A stretch of DNA of 5,726 nt from Cytophagales bacterium (GTDB taxonomy: Bacteria > Bacteroidota > Bacteroidia > Cytophagales > MED-G16), in NCBI GenBank assembly GCA_029940715.1, contig JAPYTU010000087.1:1-5726 (forward strand), read 5' to 3'. A model generated the notes under the pieces. The model was not told the origin of the DNA, did no database searches, and saw nothing but the letters and a program-made list of their open reading frames with translations. Below, piece after piece: positions 1-5,726 of the stretch (its first letter is position 1; each line of letters begins with the position of its first letter). Position numbers and translations under genes: made by a program.

Positions 1-471
1 TAAATCTCCAGTCCCAGAACCACTTTGAGATGAAATAGGTACCATTGGAGTATTTTTTAATCCTAATTCATAGAACTCATTGGAATTAAGTTCAGTTTTG
101 TAATTATCCGCCTTATTAGCTACAAGAATTGTTTTTTTATTTATTTCTCTAATTATTTTAGAAAAATCTTTATCATTATTAGTTAATCCATCTTTACAAT
201 CAACCATAAATAATATAAGAGATGCTTCATTTAATGCAAGAATAATTTGATTTTTTATTTCTTTTTCAAAAATATTTTCAGTTTTTTCTACATATCCTCC
301 CGTATCTATAACAGTAAAATCTACTCCATTCCAATCACTAATTCCATAATGCCTATCTCTCGTAACACCACTTTCATCATGAATTATTGCTTGTCTTTTC
401 TCAACAAGTCGATTAAATAAAGTTGATTTCCCTACATTTGGTCTACCTACTATTGCTACAATATTACCCAT
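1..471 (-). CDS. der: Ribosome biogenesis GTPase Der (EngA), N-terminal 157 residues, cut by the window edge
   Basis: Der is a cytoplasmic GTPase with two tandem G domains and a KH-like C-terminal domain; it acts in assembly of the 50S ribosomal subunit. Only the first G domain is here. Reading down from the ATG at 471-469, the P-loop G1 GRPNVGKST is at residues 9-17, the G2 Thr at 37 in GVTRDR, G3 DTGGY at 56-60, G4 NKAD at 119-122, and a G5-type region at 146-156 ending in GSGTGDL, the form typical of Der rather than Era. The frame runs open through base 1, so the second G domain and KH domain (the family is usually about 430-490 residues) lie outside. The start is secure because the P-loop falls at the usual distance from the N-terminus. 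It begins 27 bases after the stop of the propeller gene and is probably co-transcribed with it. All visible GTPase motifs are intact. Confidence 0.97.
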   Translation of the reverse strand, partial: MGNIVAIVGRPNVGKSTLFNRLVEKRQAIIHDESGVTRDRHYGISDWNGVDFTVIDTGGYVEKTENIFEKEIKNQIILALNEASLILFMVDCKDGLTNNDKDFSKIIREINKKTILVANKADNYKTELNSNEFYELGLKNTPMVPISSQSGSGTGDL

Positions 472-494
472 GCTTTTTATTATAATAAAAAAGC
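472..494 (-). promoter_or_regulatory. Small inverted repeat directly before the der start codon
   Basis: The 27-base gap between the propeller gene and der holds an inverted repeat. The outer arms, GC plus five A/T pairs (472-478 with 488-494), are perfect; one bulged base, two more A-T pairs and a four-base loop follow. On the der strand the hairpin ends on the base just before the AUG. No U-run follows it on that strand, so it is not a convincing intrinsic terminator. It could modulate translation of der, mark an RNA processing site, or be chance in AT-rich DNA. No Shine-Dalgarno sequence is seen here. Confidence 0.2.
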
Positions 495-498
495 GAAT

Positions 499-3400
499 TT
501 AATTAATACTTATTAATTGTATATTACTTTCCTTAATTTCAGTATTTATTTTTTCTAATTTATTTCTTTTAATATCATTCCATAAATCAAGTTCAATATC
601 AATTTTATTAATAAGTTCATCTCTAACACCGTACATCTGATCTGTAGGTTTATAATTTCCTGATGATGCTACGCTTGCTAAGTGTGCTAATTTGTTGTTT
701 AATTTTATTGGAAAATTTAGTGGATCTTGTCCACTTCTATTTTTAGTTTGGTATAAAGTTTTTTCAATTTTCGTTATATTATTTATTACTTCATTTATAT
801 TCTTTTTTAATTCATTATGATTTTCATCTAATTTTTCTTTAAGGTCATTTAGCTGTTTTCTAGTAGATCTTATTTGTATAATAGTTTCATGAACACTAGT
901 TACCTTATCTCTAACACTTATTAGAAAATCAAATTGTTTTTTAAGATCTTCAATTGAAGAATTACTTCTTGGGTCTTTTAATATATTAAATGACCTCTCC
1001 ATTGAATTTTCATCAACATTTAACCTAACAAAATAATTTCCTGGAGAAGCTTTTGGTCCTCTTAAGCTAGCTGCCCACATAATGAGTCCATCAAATCCTT
1101 TGGCATCATCATATCTCATATTCCAAACAAATGAATTTTTTTCTCCATTTATTTTTAATGGATTTTTTTTATCATTATTAGAATATTTTTTGATTAGTTT
1201 CTTATTTTTATCTAAAAATTCTAAAGAAATATTAGAACTATCATTTACAATTTTATTTTTAATATTAAAAAACACTTTTACTCCATTATGATGATTTTTT
1301 CCAGCACTTGAAGAAGCTCCTCCCCATCCAGGGTTACCTATTCTATAATTATCTATTGGTGAAAAGATATGAAAATTAGAATTTTCAATCTTTTTAGTTA
1401 TTTTATGAAGTGGTACTAAATCATCTATAATCCACAATGATCTTCCTTGAGTTGATGCAATCAAATTATAATCTTTAATAGCTAGATCTGTTATTGGAAC
1501 AAGAGGTAAATTTAGTTGAAATGAGTTCCATGAAGATCCATCATCAAAGGATATAAACATTCCTGATTCAGTACCTGAGTAGAGAAGTCCTTGTCTTTTT
1601 GGATCAGCTCTTAGTACTCTAGTAAAAAAGTTATTAGGAATGCCATTTGTGATTTTTATCCATGTTTTACCATAATCTTTAGTTTTATATAAATAAGGCC
1701 TATAATCACCTGTTTTATATAAAGTTCCTGCTACATATAAACCTCCTTTTATAAATGGGTCTGGTTCTACACTATTCCACATTATATGGTTTGGTGCGTT
1801 TGAAGGTGTTATATTTTCCCAATTATCACCTCCATCTTTAGAAATATGAATTAATCCATCATCTGAAGCAGCCCATAATAAATCTTTTTCATAAGGTGAT
1901 TCACATGCAGCAAAAATCGTTGCATAATATTCTACAGCGGTATTATCTTTAGTAATTGGACCTCCAGAAGGTCCTAATTTTTCTGATTCATTCCTCGTTA
2001 AATCTGGACTTATTACATTCCAAGATTGTCCTTCATTAGTAGTAACGTGAAAGCGATTGGAAGTTGTATATAGTTTATTTGGGTTATGAGGAGAGAAAAA
2101 TATTGGAAAATTCCATTGAAATCTATATTTCATATCTTCAGCTCCATGTCCCATAGGGTTATTTGGCCATACATCAACTATTCTTCTTTCACCTGTATTA
2201 TGATCTAATCTACTTAAATGACCATCATAACTTCCGCCATATACAATATTTGGATTATCAGGTTTAGCTGCTAAATGAGCACTTTCACCACCTGCAGATG
2301 ATTCCCAATCTTTTTCAGTTATTGAACCTGAATTGACTCTATGAGGAACTCTTTGTGTACTATTATCTTGTTGAGCAACTAAAATGTTATAAGGAAAACT
2401 GTTGTCAGTAGTTACTCTATAATATTGAGCAGTTGGTTGATTCATGTAAGTAGACCAATTATTAGCATCATCATTACTTATTTGTGCTCCACCATCATCA
2501 GCAACAATCATTCTTTGATTATTATCTGGATCTATCCATAAATCATGATGATCTCCGTGAGGTGTTCTGTATCTTTCAAATGTTTTACCTCCATCTTCAG
2601 ATCTCCAGAAAGCAACATTCATTATATATACTCTATTTTCATTTTTAGTATCAGCATAAATCCTAGTGTAGTACCAAGCTCTTTGTCTTAAATTTCTATC
2701 ACTATTTATTAATTTCCATGATTTTCCTGAATCTATGGATTTATATAGTCCACCATTTTCATTTTCTATTAATGCATAAACAATATTTGAGCTAACAGGA
2801 GAAACTGCAACTCCTGAAATTCCCCATGTACCAGAAGGTAGACCTGGATTTTTTGAAATATTTTTCCATGTTTCTCCTTCATCTATAGATTTCCATATAG
2901 ATGAGCCTTCTCCACCACTTTCTAAGCTATATGGAGTCCTTCTAATATTCCAGGTTGAGGCATACATAACTCTTGGATTATCACTTTCAAAAGAAATGTC
3001 AACAGCGCCAGACCTTTCATTAGAGAATAAAGTGTTTTTCCAAGTATTTCCTCCATCAATGCTTTTATAGACTCCTCTATTATTAGAATTTTTAAATAAA
3101 TCCCCCATTATAGCTATGAACACAATATTTGGATTTTTAGGATGAATTTTAATTCTACCAACTTGTACTTGATCTATATCTAAATTTAATTTTTTCCAGG
3201 TTTCACCAGCATTTTCAGATTTCCAAAATCCACCATAACCCGGAGACACATTTCCTCTAACGGTTTGTTCACCTGTTCCAACATAAACAGTATTTGGATC
3301 AGATTTACTCACAGCAACTGCTCCAATAGATCCTCCAAAATAACCATCTGAAATATTTTTCCATGTTTGACCTCCATCTATGGTTTTCCATACTCCACCT

Positions 3401-3612
3401 CCAGTAGCTCCCATGTAAAATGTTTTAGGTTTTCCAATTACTCCAGTTACTGATGAAGCTCTTCCTCCTCTATAAGGTCCTATTGATCTCCATTTTAAAT
3501 TTGGAATTTCAAAACTAGTTGTTTGTGATTTTTTTGATTTTGATTTTTTTTGAGAAATAGTTTCAAAAGAAACCAATGATATTATAATAATTAGGAATAA
3601 AATTCTTTTCAT
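499..3612 (-). CDS. Exported sortilin/VPS10-like Asp-box beta-propeller protein (often annotated 'glycosyl hydrolase')
   Basis: This is a complete 1037-residue protein, near the usual length (about 1000-1100) of a Bacteroidota family labelled VPS10/sortilin-like or BNR-repeat. Residues 1-20 form a signal peptide (MKR, a hydrophobic stretch of Ile/Leu/Phe, probable cleavage before Q21), so the product is exported. A Lys/Ser-rich linker (22-33) follows. The propeller opens with WRSIGPYRGGR at 41-51. Asp-box motifs of the S-x-D-x-G-x-T-W type begin near residues 76, 131, 183, 241, 291, 337, 379, 524, 591, 643 and 688; those at 379 and 524 are degenerate. A His/Asp-rich motif, HGDHHDLWIDP, lies at 352-362. 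The propeller ends near GRSLWIIDDL (723-732). Residues 775-880 look like a beta-sandwich (FVWNMRYD, ASPGNYFVRL), and 886-957 plus 990-1030 look helical, probably coiled coil. I see only one Cys (570), no lipobox and no obvious type IX secretion C-terminal domain. Function is unknown; a scaffold or binding role is at least as likely as hydrolysis. The start is supported by the signal peptide. Confidence 0.93.
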   Translation of the reverse strand: MKRILFLIIIISLVSFETISQKKSKSKKSQTTSFEIPNLKWRSIGPYRGGRASSVTGVIGKPKTFYMGATGGGVWKTIDGGQTWKNISDGYFGGSIGAVAVSKSDPNTVYVGTGEQTVRGNVSPGYGGFWKSENAGETWKKLNLDIDQVQVGRIKIHPKNPNIVFIAIMGDLFKNSNNRGVYKSIDGGNTWKNTLFSNERSGAVDISFESDNPRVMYASTWNIRRTPYSLESGGEGSSIWKSIDEGETWKNISKNPGLPSGTWGISGVAVSPVSSNIVYALIENENGGLYKSIDSGKSWKLINSDRNLRQRAWYYTRIYADTKNENRVYIMNVAFWRSEDGGKTFERYRTPHGDHHDLWIDPDNNQRMIVADDGGAQISNDDANNWSTYMNQPTAQYYRVTTDNSFPYNILVAQQDNSTQRVPHRVNSGSITEKDWESSAGGESAHLAAKPDNPNIVYGGSYDGHLSRLDHNTGERRIVDVWPNNPMGHGAEDMKYRFQWNFPIFFSPHNPNKLYTTSNRFHVTTNEGQSWNVISPDLTRNESEKLGPSGGPITKDNTAVEYYATIFAACESPYEKDLLWAASDDGLIHISKDGGDNWENITPSNAPNHIMWNSVEPDPFIKGGLYVAGTLYKTGDYRPYLYKTKDYGKTWIKITNGIPNNFFTRVLRADPKRQGLLYSGTESGMFISFDDGSSWNSFQLNLPLVPITDLAIKDYNLIASTQGRSLWIIDDLVPLHKITKKIENSNFHIFSPIDNYRIGNPGWGGASSSAGKNHHNGVKVFFNIKNKIVNDSSNISLEFLDKNKKLIKKYSNNDKKNPLKINGEKNSFVWNMRYDDAKGFDGLIMWAASLRGPKASPGNYFVRLNVDENSMERSFNILKDPRSNSSIEDLKKQFDFLISVRDKVTSVHETIIQIRSTRKQLNDLKEKLDENHNELKKNINEVINNITKIEKTLYQTKNRSGQDPLNFPIKLNNKLAHLASVASSGNYKPTDQMYGVRDELINKIDIELDLWNDIKRNKLEKINTEIKESNIQLISIN

Positions 3613-3652
3613 TTTTCTGGGTTTAGTTTTTTTTAAATCTAAAGAAATAAAT
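3613..3652 (-). other. Short intergenic leader of the propeller gene, without Shine-Dalgarno
   Basis: These 40 bases separate the TAG of the upstream gene from the ATG at 3612. Read on the coding strand, the leader is A-rich, with CCCAGAAAA directly before the ATG and no GGAGG-like element. This is normal for Bacteroidota, where A-rich leaders often replace the Shine-Dalgarno sequence. I see no good match to the Bacteroidota -7 element (TAnnTTTG). A 5-base inverted repeat (3622-3626 with 3639-3643, 12-base loop) is too weak to call a terminator. Read-through from the upstream gene is therefore likely. Confidence 0.45.
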
Positions 3653-5726
3653 CTATTTATTAATTTCTATCAATGATAAAGTATTATTAAATATTTTATA
3701 AATATTAAATTTTCTTTTTTTAGAAGAATAAATGATAGATATAGGAAGTGAGGAATTTAAGTGATAATCAGTTAAGAGATCATAATTAGATTTATAAAGG
3801 TATATTTTATTTTCATTGTTATCTATTAAAGAAAATATCTCATTATTTGAACCAAAATTATAGTATTGATATATAAAATTATTATTTTTATTAAAAGTTA
3901 ATTTAATATCATTTTCTTCTTTATTGCTTATAAAAATAGAGTTATAGTTAATGGATAAAATTTTATAATATTTTTCTAATGGGTCTTGGATTATTTTAAA
4001 TTTAGAATTTTTAGATGGTCTATATTTTTGGTCTAAAGATATGATTTTTCCATTGAAGTTAATTTTATAAAAATTTCCATTATCATCTATTATTTCTATA
4101 AAACTATTTTTTGAATTTCCTCCTTTTGCTAGATAAACCTTACTACTTATTGTTGATTTTGTTTTTATTGGGAAACCCTTGTAGTTTTCTCCTTTTCTGT
4201 TTTTAAGATATATTTCACCATTTTTAAGTATAATTATTATATAATCTTTTCCTCCTATTCTAATATGTTTAGGTGCTTGATTTAATTCATTATTCATTAC
4301 TAGAGGGTTCCATCCAGAGAGTTTTTTTCCATTTTTATCTAATAAATAAACTTCACCATTTTTGTTAGCGACTGCTATTCTAAATCTTTTTGAATTATCA
4401 TAATCTATAAGATTAATAAATTCTATAGGTGATATCGAAGGATTTTTTAAAGGAAATCCAATAAGTTTATTTCCTTTTCTGTCGTAACTATGGATATTTT
4501 TTTTTGTACTAAAAAGAATTTGTTTTTTATTATTTCTATAATAATCAATTTGAAATACTTTACTTATAATGGTATTATCTATAGAATCTTTCCAGATAGG
4601 TTTAAGATCACTAGATAGTTGATAAACATTAAAATTTTTATCTTGTGTAATTATTTCTGGAGAATTATCTAAATGGCTAAAAACTATATTTGGTTTTATT
4701 ATAAGTTTATTTTCTGCTATAAATGTTTTATTTGATTGGATTTTTTCTTCATATTTTAATTTTATGTCTTTTTCTTGAATAGTAATATTTGTATAAAACT
4801 TATTTTCAATACCTTTCATTTGAAGAGATATAAAATCAAAATGTTTGATAATTTTATACTTTTTATTAGGAATAAGATTATTAAGTAATTTATCTATGTT
4901 TATTATTAAACTAATGTTTGAATTTTTATTAAGTTTTGATATATAGTTGTTATAATAAATTTCTTTTCCCCATAATTTTTTATTTATGATATCATCTATA
5001 TAATTTCTAAGGATTGATGTTTTTGTTCCAAAAAAAAGAAATTTATTATACTCAAAGTAATAGATTGGGACTGAATCTTTAATAAATGTTTTATTAAGTA
5101 GATTTATTAAAATATCTTTTTTTAAAGTTTTAATGAAATAATTTTTGTATTCTGAAGAATCTGATACGTTGATATTTTTTAAATTTTCTTTGTTAAAAAT
5201 TAAAATTTCTTCATGGGAATTTGAAAAATCATTTTCAACTATAATCCTTCCAATTTCATAACCAAAATAAACATTAAGAGAGTCATCATCAAAATTATTA
5301 ACAATATTAAAATCGTTTATATTGTTTGAGTTAAGATGATAAAAGCATATGGTATTTGTTGGGATAAGCTTATACATAGATTCACTTATTGGAATGTTTG
5401 ATTTAAATGTTTTATTTATTGTAGAAGTGAATCCATTTAAGTAAAAATTATTTTTATTATAATCAACATCTAAAAAAGAACTTTTTGGAAGAACATCTAA
5501 TTTAATAAAATTATTATTATCAATTATAACATTAATTAGTTCATTTATTTTATTGAAGTTTAAGTAAAGATTACCAAAGTCTTTTTCCAGTTTTACTTGT
5601 TTGAATAAATCTTCATTATTGAATTGAAATGATAATTTTTTATTTTTTGATGTTCTTATAACATCTTCTATTAATAATGAACTACCACTGAAAATCATGA
5701 AATCATTTATAAATAAGAAATTGTAG
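3653..5726 (-). CDS. Uncharacterised two-part protein: duplicated N-terminal module plus C-terminal seven-repeat propeller; 5' end beyond window
   Basis: I cannot assign a function. The gene ends with TAG at 3655-3653. The first ATG in the window is at 5698, but the frame stays open for nine more codons to the right edge, and those codons belong to a conserved-looking module, so the true start lies outside. Numbering from that Met, a module of about 65 residues at -9 to 60 recurs at 216-276: both copies have N-x-F-[ML]-x-F, then NKKL at identical spacing, then a short stretch like LYLNFNKINELI or SLIINIDKLLNNLI. This layout resembles DUF3352-type proteins, a tentative comparison from memory. 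Residues about 340-681 carry seven repeats starting near 355, 399, 447, 493, 540, 585 and 629, the clearest ending in GFP or GWN, as in PQQ/FG-GAP-like propellers. Export is probable from the architecture, but any signal peptide or anchor would lie off-window. Asn, Lys and Ile are very abundant and I see one Cys (118). It lies 40 bases upstream of the secreted propeller gene on the same strand. Confidence 0.85.
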   Translation of the reverse strand, partial: YNFLFINDFMIFSGSSLLIEDVIRTSKNKKLSFQFNNEDLFKQVKLEKDFGNLYLNFNKINELINVIIDNNNFIKLDVLPKSSFLDVDYNKNNFYLNGFTSTINKTFKSNIPISESMYKLIPTNTICFYHLNSNNINDFNIVNNFDDDSLNVYFGYEIGRIIVENDFSNSHEEILIFNKENLKNINVSDSSEYKNYFIKTLKKDILINLLNKTFIKDSVPIYYFEYNKFLFFGTKTSILRNYIDDIINKKLWGKEIYYNNYISKLNKNSNISLIINIDKLLNNLIPNKKYKIIKHFDFISLQMKGIENKFYTNITIQEKDIKLKYEEKIQSNKTFIAENKLIIKPNIVFSHLDNSPEIITQDKNFNVYQLSSDLKPIWKDSIDNTIISKVFQIDYYRNNKKQILFSTKKNIHSYDRKGNKLIGFPLKNPSISPIEFINLIDYDNSKRFRIAVANKNGEVYLLDKNGKKLSGWNPLVMNNELNQAPKHIRIGGKDYIIIILKNGEIYLKNRKGENYKGFPIKTKSTISSKVYLAKGGNSKNSFIEIIDDNGNFYKINFNGKIISLDQKYRPSKNSKFKIIQDPLEKYYKILSINYNSIFISNKEENDIKLTFNKNNNFIYQYYNFGSNNEIFSLIDNNENKIYLYKSNYDLLTDYHLNSSLPISIIYSSKKRKFNIYKIFNNTLSLIEINK
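3761..4636 (-). repeat. Seven protein-level propeller repeats of 44-48 residues
   Basis: Within the right-hand gene, a repeat core recurs at residues 355, 399, 447, 493, 540, 585 and 629 (numbered from the Met at 5698), with steps of 44, 48, 46, 47, 45 and 44. Clear cores are NGEVYLLDKNGKKLSGWN, NGEIYLKNRKGENYKGFP and KKNIHSYDRKGNKLIGFP; the first and the last two are degenerate. The regular step and the Gly-Phe-Pro turn suggest one four-stranded blade per repeat. The copies are not similar enough at DNA level to be a recent tandem duplication. Confidence 0.65.

Noticed and set aside
1..471. Era as an alternative identity for the partial GTPase
   Set aside because: The GVTRDRHYG and DTGGY motifs and the GSGTGDL ending of the first G domain are the Der form; Era would have a different switch region and no such ending.
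1082..1291. A 69-codon plus-strand ORF
   Set aside because: It lies entirely antisense to the well-supported propeller gene. Its Phe/Leu/Ile/Ser-rich product is what the reverse of a Lys/Asn-rich coding strand gives, and it has no recognisable motif or leader.
1528..3387. Recurring short DNA words (such as CCATGTTT and CCTCCATC) that look like dispersed repeats
   Set aside because: They coincide with the Asp-box codons for Asp-Gly-Gly-x-Thr-Trp and reflect protein repeats, not a mobile or regulatory DNA repeat.
3521..3556. T-rich low-complexity run as a possible regulatory element or slippery site
   Set aside because: It is explained by Lys/Ser codons of the linker just after the signal peptide, and the reading frame is intact across it.
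3622..3643. Inverted repeat TTTAG / CTAAA in the gap before the propeller gene, as a terminator
   Set aside because: The stem is only five pairs with one G-C pair and a 12-base loop, which is expected by chance in such AT-rich DNA.

Overview
The window is very AT-rich and carries three genes, all on the minus strand and closely packed. In transcription order (right to left) they are: a large two-part protein whose 5' end lies beyond the right edge (3653-5726), a complete 1037-residue exported beta-propeller protein (499-3612), and the first 157 codons of the ribosome-assembly GTPase Der/EngA (1-471), cut by the left edge. The gaps are only 40 and 27 bases, so one transcription unit is plausible.

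The organism is most likely a low-GC member of the Bacteroidota, probably a flavobacterium-like lineage. The Der N-terminus has the form I associate with that phylum (GRPNVGKST, GVTRDRHYG, SDWNGVDF, DTGGY). The exported propeller belongs to a family common in Flavobacteriia and Cytophagia. Neither internal start codon has a clear Shine-Dalgarno sequence and the leaders are A-rich, as is usual there. The abundance of Lys, Asn and Ile fits strong AT pressure, as in many streamlined marine lineages; this is inference.

The 1037-residue protein has a signal peptide, about eleven Asp-box motifs spread over roughly 620 residues (sortilin/VPS10 or BNR-type propeller), a beta-rich C-terminal part, and a helical, probably coiled-coil tail. 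Databases often call such proteins 'glycosyl hydrolase', but no glycosidase active site is visible.

The right-hand protein is the least characterised and the most interesting. Its reading frame stays open to the window edge, so the first Met in the window is almost certainly internal. Its N-terminal half holds two diverged copies of a module of about 65 residues. Its C-terminal half shows seven regularly spaced repeats (44-48 residues) with a pattern like 'NGxhYhhDxxGKxhxGFP', which I read as a seven-bladed propeller.

There are no RNA genes, CRISPR arrays, insertion sequences or long DNA repeats that I can see. Nothing in the window amounts to a clearly new system. The best leads are the architecture of the right-hand protein and its link to the secreted propeller next to der.
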